The notes: generated from the letters alone by a model not told the origin. Positions 1 to 10,074 are shown, counted from the stretch's first letter. The stretch: DNA of 64,000 nt from Flavobacterium sp. 5 (GCF_002813295.1 NZ_PHUE01000001.1:3534001-3598000); one strand, 5' to 3'. Numbers and translations are program-made.

Positions 1-534
1 GGAGAAATGTTGAGTATGGAAACTAAAGGGGAACGTATGATTGTAAAATTCAACATTCCATCACGTGGAATTATTGGATTGCGTAACCAATTGCTTACTG
101 CTACAGCTGGTGAGGCTATTATGGCACACCGTTTTATTGGATATGAGCCTTACAAAGGAGAAATTGCTGGACGTAACAAAGGTTCATTAATTTCTATGGA
201 AAAAGGAAAAGCTATTCCTTATTCTATCGATAAATTACAAGATCGTGGTAAATTCTTCGTTGAACCAAATGCTGAAATTTACGAAGGTCAGGTAATTGGA
301 GAAAACTCTCGTGGTGACGATATGTGTGTAAACGTAACTAAAGAGAAAAAACAATCTAACGTTCGTTCTTCTGGAAATGATGAGAAAGCAAGAATTATTC
401 CTCCAATCATTTTCTCTTTAGAGGAAGCATTAGAATACATTCAAAAAGATGAGTATGTTGAGGTAACTCCAAAATCTATTCGTTTAAGAAAAATTTATTT
501 AACAGAAACTGATAGAAAAAGATTTAAAATCTAA
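1..534 (+). CDS. typA: TypA/BipA ribosome-associated GTPase, C-terminal part (5' end outside window)
   Basis: This is the C-terminal ~178 residues of the translational GTPase TypA/BipA, which binds the ribosome and supports growth under stress or cold. The reading frame is open from base 1, so the gene starts upstream of the window and the ATG at position 7 is an internal Met. The segment has the conserved domain V and C-terminal domain features, including the stretches SRGIIGLRNQLLTAT, GYEPYKGEI and NRKGS-like RNKGSLIS, and a basic tail ending DRKRFKI. The GTPase domain is not in the window. A strong hairpin terminator follows 20 bases after the stop. Identification is confident. Confidence 0.95.
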   Translation, partial: GEMLSMETKGERMIVKFNIPSRGIIGLRNQLLTATAGEAIMAHRFIGYEPYKGEIAGRNKGSLISMEKGKAIPYSIDKLQDRGKFFVEPNAEIYEGQVIGENSRGDDMCVNVTKEKKQSNVRSSGNDEKARIIPPIIFSLEEALEYIQKDEYVEVTPKSIRLRKIYLTETDRKRFKI

Positions 535-553
535 TTCTTTTATTTTTATTATA

Positions 554-583
554 AAAAAACCCATTCATTTGAATGGGTTTTTT
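554..583 (+). terminator. Intrinsic terminator of typA
   Basis: A 13-bp perfect inverted repeat (AAAAAACCCATTC / GAATGGGTTTTTT) with a 4-base loop ends in a T run. It lies 20 bases after the typA stop. Nothing further was recognised in the following AT-rich stretch up to 753. Confidence 0.9.
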
Positions 584-753
584 GTTTTTCTCTATTTAAT
601 TTTAATAATGCAGAGTAATATATTTTTCTTTAGCGCTGATAGTTCAATTGCTTAAGAAATAGTTTTTATTTAAAAAGGCAAATATTTAATGAAGAGTAGA
701 ATTCATATTAACTTAAAAAAGCCTTCACTTCTGCTATATTTTTAGTTAAAGCT

Positions 754-1173
754 TTAATGTGCATCATTCATTTTGATACTAATCTTCGAATCAGTAATAA
801 TTTTAAACTTTGTTTCTTCATATTTTGGAGGTCCCATAAATCCTTTGGCATTATTAGAACAAGCAACAGGTTCTTTGGGCATACCTATAAAGTTTTTGTC
901 TAGTTTTCCATTGTTGTTTTCATCGTGATATACCATAACGGTATATTCTCCTTTAGGAATATCAGTAAAAATAACAGTAGCTGAATTTGATTTTATTGGG
1001 GTGGAATCTTTTTTGTATGATGTTTTAAGAAATTTTTCTTTAGAATTGTACAGTTCTGCAGTTAGTAATCCAGTATTGTTTTTTAAACCCGAAACATTGA
1101 TAGTTAGGTTTGAGCTTTGAGTATACCCTACACTACAAATTGATAATAAGATTACGGAGAAAAGCTTTGTCAT
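754..1173 (-). CDS. DUF2141 family secreted protein
   Basis: This is a 139-residue exported protein with a signal peptide (hydrophobic LFSVILLSICSVGYTQ, predicted cleavage near residue 20). The rest is one DUF2141 domain, a small beta-sandwich family of unknown function in Bacteroidota. Visible family features are the IPKGEYTVMVYHDENNNGKLD stretch and the terminal SNNAKGFMGPP motif. A clear paralogue lies at 23980-24393, with the same length and motifs. It starts 34 bases after the stop of the large T9SS protein upstream and is probably the last gene of that three-gene operon. No catalytic residues are evident, and the function is not known to me. Confidence 0.85.
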   Translation of the reverse strand: MTKLFSVILLSICSVGYTQSSNLTINVSGLKNNTGLLTAELYNSKEKFLKTSYKKDSTPIKSNSATVIFTDIPKGEYTVMVYHDENNNGKLDKNFIGMPKEPVACSNNAKGFMGPPKYEETKFKIITDSKISIKMNDAH

Positions 1174-1207
1174 GATTATTGATTTATATTTTTAAAAATT
1201 GATTACT

Positions 1208-4200
1208 TTATCTTTTTAAACTAAAATGACCTTTTGCTTCGCGCCCATCTTCCAGTTTTATACTATACCAATAATCATCACTAGGCATTTGGTTTCCTAT
1301 AAAAGTGCCATCCCAACCATCGCTTAGTGCAGAAATTTGTTTTATTAATTTACCATATCGATCGTAAATAAAAATTTTTGCTCCTGCATTGAATGTTTCA
1401 TTTACTCCCTTGATGTTCCAATAATCATTATAACCATCATTATTGGGTGTGAAAAACTTTGGAATTCCAAGCACCGCAATAGTTTTTTTAACAATCCCAC
1501 ATCCGTTTTTGTCACTAATATAAAGTTCGTGAATTCCAGGTGAAACATTCTCAAAAGAGTTGGATTCCTGAAAAGGACCAGTAGGTAAATCAATACTATA
1601 TACATAATCTCCTTGGCCTGAAATGTTTGCTGACACGGTATTAAAATCGGAAAGATCTGAAATAGTTACCGAATTTAAATGGGCAATGTCCGAAGCTGTT
1701 ACAGTAATACTTCTGGTTCTGTCACAACCTTTTTGGTTGAATACTGTTACTTCGTATATGCCTTCTTTGTTAACATCAAGAGTATAATTGTTTTCATTTG
1801 GAAGCGTTATTCCATCTTTGGTCCAAATATAATTGTAGTCAGTAATTGGAGTATTATCTATGATTCCAGCATTGAGAGTAACATAAAAACTTGGTAAATT
1901 TGAACATACTAATTCATTGTTATTTTGGTTCTGGTTAGTGTCAATGTTGGGTTTTGGATTCACTATAAGAGTTATATAAGGTCCTAATCCAAAGCAAGAA
2001 TTGTCTAAATTACTCTCTACTCGTACCCAAATGTCTTGATGATTTGTTGTTACATTTCTATAATTAGAAGGATTTTGAATGCCATTAGTTTCTGCTAGAG
2101 CATCGGTTTCATTGACATAGAATTTTATGATGTAATTTGAGGAAGGAGTAGGGAGTAAGTTTTCGATATCAGTTTTTACGGAACTAAAATCAAATGTAGC
2201 TATACCATCTTTGTCGTCATTTGCAATATCGATAAAATCATCACAAACTTCAAGTGTTCTTTTGAACGAGGCGTTGATTTGTGTAGTAGAAACAATTAAA
2301 TTTATTTCTGCTACACTAAAGCAGCCATTTGAGTTTTCGATTCTTGTCCAAATAGTATTATTTGCACTTGTAAAAGCAATAGGATTAGCAATAATTGCAG
2401 TCAGATCTTTTGTATTTGCAGCTGTTGAAGACGTATAATATGTAAAAGTTTCGTTTGTATAATTCGCAGAAATAAAGCTATTTTTCTCGGTTATGTTGAA
2501 GTTAGAAATACCATCTGTATCATCATCACACTGTATAATTGTAATTGGAGAATTTAATACTGGTAAAGAAAGTATTGTTAGGGTTACTACGGCTGAACTT
2601 AACCCGCAGGCATTATTATTTTTGTTTAATAGTACGCGATATTTATAGCCATTTATTGCGGGACTGACTTTAGTAATAAGTAATGATTTGGTATTGGTTC
2701 CTGAATAAATAGTATTATTTGTTAAAGTGTTCCAGTTATTACCATCGTCAGTAGAAAGTTGCCATTTAAAACCATCAGCATTAGATTCTATCGCAAAAGT
2801 GGCATTTTGTAATTCGCAAATGGATTGATTCTCAAGCTGTGTCGTCACAAGAATTGGAACAGCTATAACGTAATTATTGTTAGGAGTTGTGTATCCGTCT
2901 GTTTTACTGATTACAATTCCGTTTGTATTTACTACAATGGGAATGATTCCTAGTTGACCATCAAAATTTGGATCTGTAAATCCAGCTTCGATTATATCAT
3001 TACAGAAATCATCGTCACTATCTATTTCAGTTTGATTTTTTATACCGTCGCCATCTGTATCTGCAACAGAATAGTTTAGAGTTCCATCGTCAAGATTTGT
3101 TTCTAAGGAATCAGCAAGTCCATTAGTTCCAAAAGCAGTTGTATCTACGATTCCATCTTTATCATTATCTAATGCATTACTTCCTGATTCAACTACATCA
3201 TATATTCCATCATTATCACTATCCAAATCAAGGTAATTGGTCACCCCATCATTATCACTATCGATTGGATTTGAAGGTGGTTCAAAAATATCATCTAATC
3301 CATTTATATTGGCATCAGTGTTTGATAATGGTTTGGGAACTTTTTGATTTTCTATACTGTCAAGAATACCATCATTGTCCGAGTCTAAATCTATTTGATC
3401 GGGAATACCATCGCTATCATTATCTATTGGAATACAGGTAGCGATAAGTTTGAAAGTTGCTTTGTTTCCATCGGTGTCGAGCAGGTTTTTATGAGTGATT
3501 TTAAATGATTTGGTTTGATACGATTGAAATGAAAAAGTCCCTATTCCCGCTGCTAATGGTATATTTCCGTTGAGTCTAAAACGAATTTCAAATGATGAAA
3601 ATTGAGTAACTCCACTTTCATAAATTCCGTCATAATTGGTGTCTATTAATAATTGATTGGTAGGATTTAAAACAGTTATGGTTTTATCTATATCTGAATT
3701 GATAATGTATTCTGAATTTGTATTTAATAAATCGGTTGAATTTGCAGTCGAAACATATTCTAAACTAATATTTATTGGCTTTGCGAAATTTAAATTATAG
3801 GAAACAGAGGCTCCTTTACCAGCCAAGACTTCGGTTACAAAACTACCATCTGTATTTCCTTTAAAAGGTGTTGATGCGGCTGGAATAGAATTAGTAATCG
3901 ATCCCAAAAAGGAATTAGAATATGTACCTTTAGTTACTGTGCCTGAATTTGGGTTAAAACTATTGATTGGTTGACTACCAAATGATTCATTACAATTTAA
4001 TATTCCATCATTATCATAATCAATATCAATATTGTCATTAGTTAGATCATTATCATTATTTATTGGACATTCGCTAACAGGGATTTTATCTGAAAAAATA
4101 TCACTAAGGCAACCCGAAATACTTCCTTTTACTTGATAAAAACCAGGTTGTGTTGGCGTGTAACTATTGCTTGTTGCCGATAAAATTTCAATGTCATTTT

Positions 4201-5686
4201 TATACCATTGGAAAGTATCATAAGATGATAATGAATTTATTTTTAAAGATACATTTGGTATGCAGGCGGAATTTTCTAGTGAGATTTTGCCAGAAACAAT
4301 TTCGGGTTTTAAATCAAAACCAGAATAATAACCTCCATAAGTTGCTGCTCCATTAGTGCCAAAATAGGAAACATAGACTTGCTTACTTGATTTGACAGCT
4401 ATATTTCCAGACAAATTATTTACAGTATATAGTACGAAATTTGAGTTTCCTGTAATAGGAGTAGGTGAATCTTTAATTACTGAATTGTTTAATGAAACAG
4501 TTGCTCCTGATTCGGTAACAATATTCAAAACGCCTGTAAAAGTGGTGTTTCCAATAGATTGAATTAGGGGTATATTGTCAACAGAATTGGGTGTTGAACA
4601 ATTTAGTGGAGGAACAAAAAACAAGTTTTGGTTAGCAGGTAAATCCGATCCTCCAATACTTTGATAAGCAAATAAATTTTTGGTTGCTTTAATGTACATG
4701 TTACCGTTGATGAATTGACTTCCATCTAGAGCAATATATTCACCATTATTTAGGGTTTTGAAAGGTATTGTGTTACCATTAAGGAATATTTGAGTTTGAT
4801 CAGAATGGGCTATCAGTAAAACACGTTCCAATTCATCGGTTCCCACTCCTTTTACAAAAATATATTCTTTTCCTGTTTTTTCTAAAGAAACAATTTGATC
4901 AAAACCTAAATCTCTTCCTTGAGGTCCACTAGTGCCGTTTTCGGTTATTATCAAGGTACTATTACTTCCTCCAAATGAACCTGAATTAACTACAACAGGT
5001 TTATCTGAAGATACTAGAGCTCCAATTATTTTTGAACTATTGGAAACACTGCTAACATTATCATTTCGTAAGGCTAGAACATAACTTTCATTTTTGTTAA
5101 GTGTAATTGTAATTGGTCCTGAAATAGCTGGGCTGTTTAAAATTCGGGTTCCGTTTTGAAGATTTGAAATGATAACTTTGGTTCCGTTTTCGGTGGCAAG
5201 TATTGAAGCAAAATTTAATAATGTTATATCCAGAAGAGGATTCAACATAGCTCCTAATCTAAAGGTGGTTCCTAGTGCACTATTTCCTTTAGAAACTAAT
5301 CCTCCTGCCTGGTTATAACCTCCAATCTCATTTACTCCTGCATTGACTCTTACACTAACATATATCAAATCCTCAGCTTCTATTATGTAGCCTTTATTAG
5401 CTATTATTCCGGTTTTTGTTATTGGAGTAAATAATTGAGTATTATCACCTGTTCCAATAGTATACCGATAAGGATTATTACTATTTACAGTTCCATAAAT
5501 CACATTTCCACCATTGGCGATAATTTTAAAACTTATATTAGTAAGGCTTGGTGTTGAAATGTATAAATATTGGTCTTCTACTAATCCTGTTGCCGAAATT
5601 AATGGAGGAATATAGTGAGTTTTGCTAAATTGAGCAAAACAGTTTATTGTCAAAAAAATAAAAATGAAATGTATTTTTTTTACCAT
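1208..5686 (-). CDS. Giant T9SS type B sorted surface protein with IgGFc-binding-like and TSP3 repeats
   Basis: This 1492-residue exported protein has an N-terminal signal peptide (IHFIFIFLTINCFAQ). Residues ~20-460 resemble the IgGFc-binding N-terminal domain (KPVVVNSGSFGG, sugar-propeller-like repeats). A PKD/Ig-like segment follows, then several calcium-binding thrombospondin type 3-like DxDxDG repeats between about residues 545 and 930 (for example DSDNDGVTNYLDLDSDNDG), and further Ig-like modules. The last ~85 residues are a gliding motility-associated C-terminal domain (FFTPNNDGYNDYW, IYDRYGKLI, KGHFSLKR), the type B signal for secretion by T9SS. It is probably an adhesin or matrix protein. 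It lies 18 bases after the upstream T9SS gene, so the two are likely co-transcribed. The ligand is unknown. Confidence 0.88.
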   Translation of the reverse strand: MVKKIHFIFIFLTINCFAQFSKTHYIPPLISATGLVEDQYLYISTPSLTNISFKIIANGGNVIYGTVNSNNPYRYTIGTGDNTQLFTPITKTGIIANKGYIIEAEDLIYVSVRVNAGVNEIGGYNQAGGLVSKGNSALGTTFRLGAMLNPLLDITLLNFASILATENGTKVIISNLQNGTRILNSPAISGPITITLNKNESYVLALRNDNVSSVSNSSKIIGALVSSDKPVVVNSGSFGGSNSTLIITENGTSGPQGRDLGFDQIVSLEKTGKEYIFVKGVGTDELERVLLIAHSDQTQIFLNGNTIPFKTLNNGEYIALDGSQFINGNMYIKATKNLFAYQSIGGSDLPANQNLFFVPPLNCSTPNSVDNIPLIQSIGNTTFTGVLNIVTESGATVSLNNSVIKDSPTPITGNSNFVLYTVNNLSGNIAVKSSKQVYVSYFGTNGAATYGGYYSGFDLKPEIVSGKISLENSACIPNVSLKINSLSSYDTFQWYKNDIEILSATSNSYTPTQPGFYQVKGSISGCLSDIFSDKIPVSECPINNDNDLTNDNIDIDYDNDGILNCNESFGSQPINSFNPNSGTVTKGTYSNSFLGSITNSIPAASTPFKGNTDGSFVTEVLAGKGASVSYNLNFAKPINISLEYVSTANSTDLLNTNSEYIINSDIDKTITVLNPTNQLLIDTNYDGIYESGVTQFSSFEIRFRLNGNIPLAAGIGTFSFQSYQTKSFKITHKNLLDTDGNKATFKLIATCIPIDNDSDGIPDQIDLDSDNDGILDSIENQKVPKPLSNTDANINGLDDIFEPPSNPIDSDNDGVTNYLDLDSDNDGIYDVVESGSNALDNDKDGIVDTTAFGTNGLADSLETNLDDGTLNYSVADTDGDGIKNQTEIDSDDDFCNDIIEAGFTDPNFDGQLGIIPIVVNTNGIVISKTDGYTTPNNNYVIAVPILVTTQLENQSICELQNATFAIESNADGFKWQLSTDDGNNWNTLTNNTIYSGTNTKSLLITKVSPAINGYKYRVLLNKNNNACGLSSAVVTLTILSLPVLNSPITIIQCDDDTDGISNFNITEKNSFISANYTNETFTYYTSSTAANTKDLTAIIANPIAFTSANNTIWTRIENSNGCFSVAEINLIVSTTQINASFKRTLEVCDDFIDIANDDKDGIATFDFSSVKTDIENLLPTPSSNYIIKFYVNETDALAETNGIQNPSNYRNVTTNHQDIWVRVESNLDNSCFGLGPYITLIVNPKPNIDTNQNQNNNELVCSNLPSFYVTLNAGIIDNTPITDYNYIWTKDGITLPNENNYTLDVNKEGIYEVTVFNQKGCDRTRSITVTASDIAHLNSVTISDLSDFNTVSANISGQGDYVYSIDLPTGPFQESNSFENVSPGIHELYISDKNGCGIVKKTIAVLGIPKFFTPNNDGYNDYWNIKGVNETFNAGAKIFIYDRYGKLIKQISALSDGWDGTFIGNQMPSDDYWYSIKLEDGREAKGHFSLKR

Positions 5687-5704
5687 TAGTAATAATTTTT
5701 TGAG

Positions 5705-8038
5705 CTATCTTTTTAATGTGAAATGACCTTTTATGGTTTTGCCATCTTCAAATGTTATGCTAAACCAATAATCATCTGCGGGTAGTTCTCTTCCATTAAA
5801 GGTACCATTCCATCCATTACTTGTAGCACTTAATTCTTTTAATAATTTTCCATAGCGATCAAAGATTGTTATGGAAGATTTTGGAAGAACATCCAAATTT
5901 TTTATCTTCCAAGTATCATTGTAATTATCATTATTAGGTGTAAAAAAGCGAGGATAATCAAGTATGTAAACTTTGTATGGAGTAGATGTTCCACATCCAT
6001 TTTTGTCTCTAACGGTTGCCCAATATGTTCCTGCATCTAAACCATTAAATACAGAGCTGTCTTGATAAGAATTCCCATCTAATGAAAATTCATAATTTCC
6101 ATTACCGGTGTAGGATATAGAAACCGTGTTTTCGGCTCCTGCAAAGCCACTAACCGATACATTGGTTATTGTAGCTATTCCAGAAGGTTGTACAATGTAT
6201 TCTTTTGTTTTTTGACAGCTTTCTATATTTGTAACTGTAACTGTATATTGACCTAGCATTGTCACAGTTGTTGAATTGGTTTTATCTCCATTACTCCATA
6301 AATAGTCTGCGAAGCCACTATCTACTGTTAAAGTTACATTTGTACCATCACATAAAAATGCAGTTGCTTCTTCGAAATTTGGAGGATTAAAAGTATGAAC
6401 AATAAGAGTTTCTGGTGTGATTTCATAACAATCTGGGCCATTTACAATTCGAGCATAAATTATTTGCTGATTTGGAACAGTATTACTGAATAGATTAGGT
6501 AATTGATTCTTTTGAGCGATGGCATCGGTTTGAGTTGGATAATATTCAACGACTAATCCAGACGGTAATCCATTAATTACTTGAGGGGTAACTTTTATAT
6601 TTAAATCAAATTCGGTTATTCCATCTTGTAATGCATCTGTGTCACAGCTTTCAATTGGATTTTGAAGTGCGATAGTGTTATTAGCTATAGCTAAATTTAA
6701 TTTTGCATAATTAACACAATCAAATTCGTTACTTACTCGGGCATATAGAGTTTGATTGACTGTTGTGTTTTTAAAAGAATTTGGATTTAAAATAGGACTA
6801 ATTTCTCCTTGTGCATTCGCTAATGAAGTATAATACACCAATTTTGTTAGTTTTAGATCATTGTTTTTAATAAGGTTATCCATCTTTGTTAAATCAAAAA
6901 TGGAAATACCATCTGCATCAGCATCACATTGATATAAGCTTTGATCATTTAATACAATTTGAGGAGCATATTCAATTCGTATTTGATCTTCGGCAGTACA
7001 AGTGGATGGTAGCAAAGTAACTTTTACTTTGTAAGTTCCGGTATTAGTAACCGTAAGTGATGGTTTTATTTCTCCTGGAATTGGAGTTACTGAACCATCT
7101 TTAAACCATTCGTATCCATAATCTGTAGATAGTTTGGTATCAATAATATAGTTTTCTCCAAAGCAAATAGGGTCACTGTTGTTAGTGGTACGATCTGATC
7201 CTAAATCCATTTTTGCCGAAAAACTTCCCGCTTCCAGAAAAACGGCTGAGTCATAATACTGGGGACCATCATCAGCGATAACCAATTTTATGTGGTAAGT
7301 TTCACCAGCTATTACATCTGCCTGAGCATTCAGTTTTGTAGTTTGACCACTATAGTTTATAGGGCTTGTGTTGGTGTTAAAACCATTAAAATAAGTTTCA
7401 TTAATAGCTGGACAACCAGGATGAGTAGTATTAAATTGATCTACAACTGAATTTATTATAGGATGTACGTTTTTAGAAGAAACAGTAGTAGTACTGTTAG
7501 GGAGAACTGCAATGTTTTTATAATTGTCCGTACTTCCTTTTTCTTTAATCAAAAAAGCAAAACCATCTGAATGTTCGCAAGGATAATAGGATTGATATTC
7601 GTTGGAAGCAAAAATATAATTAAAACTAATAAAATTTGTCAATGGAATAAAATCAAATTCAAGTACAGTAGCATTGATACTATTGATCCCTAATGTTTGA
7701 TTAAGATCGCTATCACCAAGCCAAGATGTACTTCCGCCACCTACATTACTTACATAAGGGCCTATCGCTGTTTTGCAACTGGAAGTGCTTAATACTACTC
7801 CTTCTTTTAGAGGGAAATTACTGCTTCCCGCATTGAAATAGCCATAACTATTTTGTCCGACAGTATAAGAATCACCAGTAGCTTTAAAATCAGAAGCATT
7901 GGCGCATGTACTATTTACCAAAACATTTTCAACTAATTCTTGAGCTGTTTTGGTGTCGTCTACTGTAATATACTGGGCTGTTGCTGCAGTTGTAATGAAG
8001 TAGATTGCTAAAAATAAAATATTTTGTATACTATTCAT
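5705..8038 (-). CDS. Choice-of-anchor L domain T9SS type B surface protein
   Basis: This is a 777-residue exported protein. I place the start at the internal Met whose ATG ends at 8038 (MNSIQNILFLAIYFITTAATAQ), because it gives a proper signal peptide. A longer frame to 8113 would run into the preceding permease gene and across a -7 promoter box at 8045-8052. Residues ~40-280 match the choice-of-anchor L domain (GVVLSTSS, FIFASNEYQSYYP-like FNYIFASNEYQ, DGFAFL, HIKLVIADDG). Ig/PKD-like repeats follow, and the type B C-terminal sorting domain closes the protein (FFTPNNDNYNDTW, IFDRYGKLL, KGHFTLKR). It is likely exposed on the cell surface through the type IX system. It is the first gene of an operon that continues to 754. 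Confidence 0.88.
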   Translation of the reverse strand: MNSIQNILFLAIYFITTAATAQYITVDDTKTAQELVENVLVNSTCANASDFKATGDSYTVGQNSYGYFNAGSSNFPLKEGVVLSTSSCKTAIGPYVSNVGGGSTSWLGDSDLNQTLGINSINATVLEFDFIPLTNFISFNYIFASNEYQSYYPCEHSDGFAFLIKEKGSTDNYKNIAVLPNSTTTVSSKNVHPIINSVVDQFNTTHPGCPAINETYFNGFNTNTSPINYSGQTTKLNAQADVIAGETYHIKLVIADDGPQYYDSAVFLEAGSFSAKMDLGSDRTTNNSDPICFGENYIIDTKLSTDYGYEWFKDGSVTPIPGEIKPSLTVTNTGTYKVKVTLLPSTCTAEDQIRIEYAPQIVLNDQSLYQCDADADGISIFDLTKMDNLIKNNDLKLTKLVYYTSLANAQGEISPILNPNSFKNTTVNQTLYARVSNEFDCVNYAKLNLAIANNTIALQNPIESCDTDALQDGITEFDLNIKVTPQVINGLPSGLVVEYYPTQTDAIAQKNQLPNLFSNTVPNQQIIYARIVNGPDCYEITPETLIVHTFNPPNFEEATAFLCDGTNVTLTVDSGFADYLWSNGDKTNSTTVTMLGQYTVTVTNIESCQKTKEYIVQPSGIATITNVSVSGFAGAENTVSISYTGNGNYEFSLDGNSYQDSSVFNGLDAGTYWATVRDKNGCGTSTPYKVYILDYPRFFTPNNDNYNDTWKIKNLDVLPKSSITIFDRYGKLLKELSATSNGWNGTFNGRELPADDYWFSITFEDGKTIKGHFTLKR

Positions 8039-8044
8039 AGTATA

Positions 8045-8052
8045 CAAATATA
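8045..8052 (-). promoter_or_regulatory. -7 box for the T9SS operon
   Basis: Read on the minus strand the bases are TATATTTG, a perfect fit to the Bacteroidota -7 consensus TAnnTTTG. It ends 6 bases before the chosen ATG, implying a very short leader. It supports the start at 8038 over the longer frame. No clear -33 TTTG was found. Confidence 0.5.
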
Positions 8053-8889
8053 CTATAAATCTCTGTTTTTTAAGATCCTGTAGGATAGGAATAAAAACAT
8101 CCCTGTCCAGCATAAAACTATTACAATATCAGAAAAATGTACGCTGTAATCTTTGATGTTTTCGACTCCCATTTGAGTACCAATAGATTTAACAAAGTTA
8201 GTTCTGGTAAAGGGTTCAACAATTAAATTTGACATCGCTTCCAAAGGAAAAAACTGTGTAATATAACTAGCTATTTTGCCTTCTGGAAAAATACGAAAGT
8301 TTAAAAAACCTTTAGCAACAGCTTCTATTACATTCCAAACCAAAAGAAACCCCAAAGCAAATGCTGATCTTTTTACCAATATTCCTAAGAATAAGCAGAA
8401 CGAGAAGAAACCAACCAGTTTTATAAAAAATGCTAGAAGATAATCTAAATCAGAGAAAACAATGCTTAGTTCTGTATAAGATGAAAAACTAAACCCTAAA
8501 ATTAAGGTCATTATAAAAACAAAAACGGTAGAACATAGTGAAAACAATACGATTGTTACAAATTTTGAAAGTATAAACTCCTTTTTGCTCAAACCATCAA
8601 TTAGGTTTTGTTTTAAGGTTCCATAACTATATTCGTTTGCCATCATGGAGACAATAATAATTGCCAAAAAGAGTTTCAAAATTGCCGCTATATAGGTGTT
8701 AAAGTGCCAGATATATGGGAAATTAAAAATACCCATTTCAGCAATTTGAAATTTAATAGGGCCAATATTAAAATTGATAGAGGCTATCAAAGCAATAAAG
8801 GAAAGAAGTATAAAGTAAGTTAAAGTCAGTACGCGACTAGCTTTGTTTAACCATATTTTTTGCAATTCTATAGAGAGTAATCGTTTCAT
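8053..8889 (-). CDS. ABC-2 type transporter permease
   Basis: This 278-residue polytopic membrane protein has about six hydrophobic segments (for example VLTLTYFILLSFIALIASI, LKLFLAIIIVSMMA, IVLFSLCSTVFVFIMTLIL, FLLVWNVIEAVA and IVIVLCWTGMFLFLSYRIL). It also has the NEYSYGTLKQNLIDGLSKKEF segment typical of ABC-2 permeases (cytoplasmic coupling region after TM2). Its partner ATPase is encoded directly upstream at 8940-9836, 50 bases away in the same direction. Together they should form a homodimeric exporter or membrane-remodelling ABC complex in the inner membrane. The substrate cannot be told from sequence. Confidence 0.85.
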   Translation of the reverse strand: MKRLLSIELQKIWLNKASRVLTLTYFILLSFIALIASINFNIGPIKFQIAEMGIFNFPYIWHFNTYIAAILKLFLAIIIVSMMANEYSYGTLKQNLIDGLSKKEFILSKFVTIVLFSLCSTVFVFIMTLILGFSFSSYTELSIVFSDLDYLLAFFIKLVGFFSFCLFLGILVKRSAFALGFLLVWNVIEAVAKGFLNFRIFPEGKIASYITQFFPLEAMSNLIVEPFTRTNFVKSIGTQMGVENIKDYSVHFSDIVIVLCWTGMFLFLSYRILKNRDL

Positions 8890-8939
8890 GTTTTTAATTT
8901 TAATTTTTGAAGTCAGACTTTAGAGCAACTTTAAAATGA

Positions 8940-9836
8940 TTATTGTTTTTTGGTTAATTCTAAAAACTGTTCTTCTAAACTGTTTTTACGTTTTACCAAA
9001 TGACTCAAACAAATATTATTCGTAAACAGAAACTGATTTAAATCTTTAGATTCCAATTTGCTTTTTAAATACACCAAAACTTTTGTGTCCGCTGTTGTTA
9101 CTTTATCAACTGCAGGATGTGACTGTAAAACGCGGATTAAATATTCAGTATCATCAGCTTGTAATTCAAAGAAACCTTCATTGGCCGAAACTCCATCTAC
9201 AGGACCTGAATAAAGAACTTGTCCTTTTCTTAAAACCAAAACATGCGAACATACTTTTTCTACTTCGTCTAATAGGTGAGAAGCCAGTAAAATGGTAGTT
9301 CCTTTGGCAGCAATTTGTTTTATAATATCCCTAATCTGATGAATTCCTTGAGGGTCCAATCCGTTGGTAGGTTCGTCAAGAATCAAAATCTCAGGATCAT
9401 TTAGTAAGGCAGAAGCAATCGCTAGACGTTGTTTCATACCCAAAGAAAATGTGCTGAATTTGCTGTTTTTTCTATCAGTCAAACCTACTAATTCCAGTTT
9501 TTCATCAACTTTAGAATAGTTTATATTTTTTATTTTACAAACCAATTGCAAGTTTTGCTCAGCAGTCATGTAAGGATAAAAATTTGGTCTTTCAATAATG
9601 GCTCCCACTTTCTTCAAAGCTTCGTGTGTTTGAAGATTGCCCCCAAACCAACTATACTCACCTGAAGTTTTATTCACAACATTAAGAATAATACCCAAAG
9701 TAGTTGATTTTCCACTGCCATTAGGGCCTAGAATGCCATAAACATTGCCTTTTGTTATTTCTAATGAAACATTTTTTAAAGCTTGAAGGCTACCATAGCG
9801 CTTATTGAGGTTATGTATTGAAAGAATTGTTTCCAA
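8940..9836 (-). CDS. ABC transporter ATP-binding protein
   Basis: This is a 298-residue nucleotide-binding subunit of an ABC-2 family transporter. Walker A is GPNGSGKST (~residue 36-44), the signature is SLGMKQRLAIA, Walker B is EILILDEPTNGLD, and the switch histidine is in LLASHLLDEV. The C-terminal ~80 residues form the extra domain seen in drug, lantibiotic or CcmA-like exporters. It is operonic with the permease downstream (8053-8889). The substrate is not predictable. The N-terminal start METILSIHNLNKRYG fits the family. Confidence 0.92.
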   Translation of the reverse strand: METILSIHNLNKRYGSLQALKNVSLEITKGNVYGILGPNGSGKSTTLGIILNVVNKTSGEYSWFGGNLQTHEALKKVGAIIERPNFYPYMTAEQNLQLVCKIKNINYSKVDEKLELVGLTDRKNSKFSTFSLGMKQRLAIASALLNDPEILILDEPTNGLDPQGIHQIRDIIKQIAAKGTTILLASHLLDEVEKVCSHVLVLRKGQVLYSGPVDGVSANEGFFELQADDTEYLIRVLQSHPAVDKVTTADTKVLVYLKSKLESKDLNQFLFTNNICLSHLVKRKNSLEEQFLELTKKQ

Positions 9837-9962
9837 AGTATATCGTTTTTTGTATAGGACGAGTTAGTTTGTTTTTTGTTACTCATGTTGTTAGTTTTTT
9901 TATTCCTTAATTATAAAGCACATATATTTAGTGTTTATTCGTTAGTTTGTAAAAGTATATAT

Positions 9963-10074
9963 GGGCGTGCCCCTCCGTAAAAACTACGGGTCGGGCTTTT
10001 CGTTCCCGCTTTTTTATATTTGGCGAAGAAAAATCGCCAAATATAAAAAGAGCTCCACTGCAATCCCTCACGCA
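9963..10074. repeat. Structured palindromic repeat, copy 1
   Basis: This ~112-base element is shared with 44686-44794. It is closed by GCGTG ... CACGC, with a first hairpin (CCGTA AAAAC TACGG) and the constant blocks GGGTCGGGCTTT, CGTTCCCGC, AGAGCTCCACT and CAATCCCTCACGCA. A central 16-bp perfect stem sits at 10011-10026 paired with 10034-10049. The central stem has a sequence unrelated to that of copy 2, yet both are perfectly paired. It lies in the 367-base gap between 9837 and 10203; the rest of that gap holds only the promoter of the next gene. A minus-strand open frame at 9928-10167 is just this repeat read through. Confidence 0.8.

Noticed and set aside
3139..3441. Plus-strand frame opposite the TSP3 repeats
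   Set aside because: It is the antisense of the DxDxDG repeat DNA, giving an artificial His/Tyr-rich product.
8039..8113. Longer N-terminus for the choice-of-anchor L protein
   Set aside because: It would overlap the permease gene, cross a -7 box and put a charged stretch before the signal peptide.
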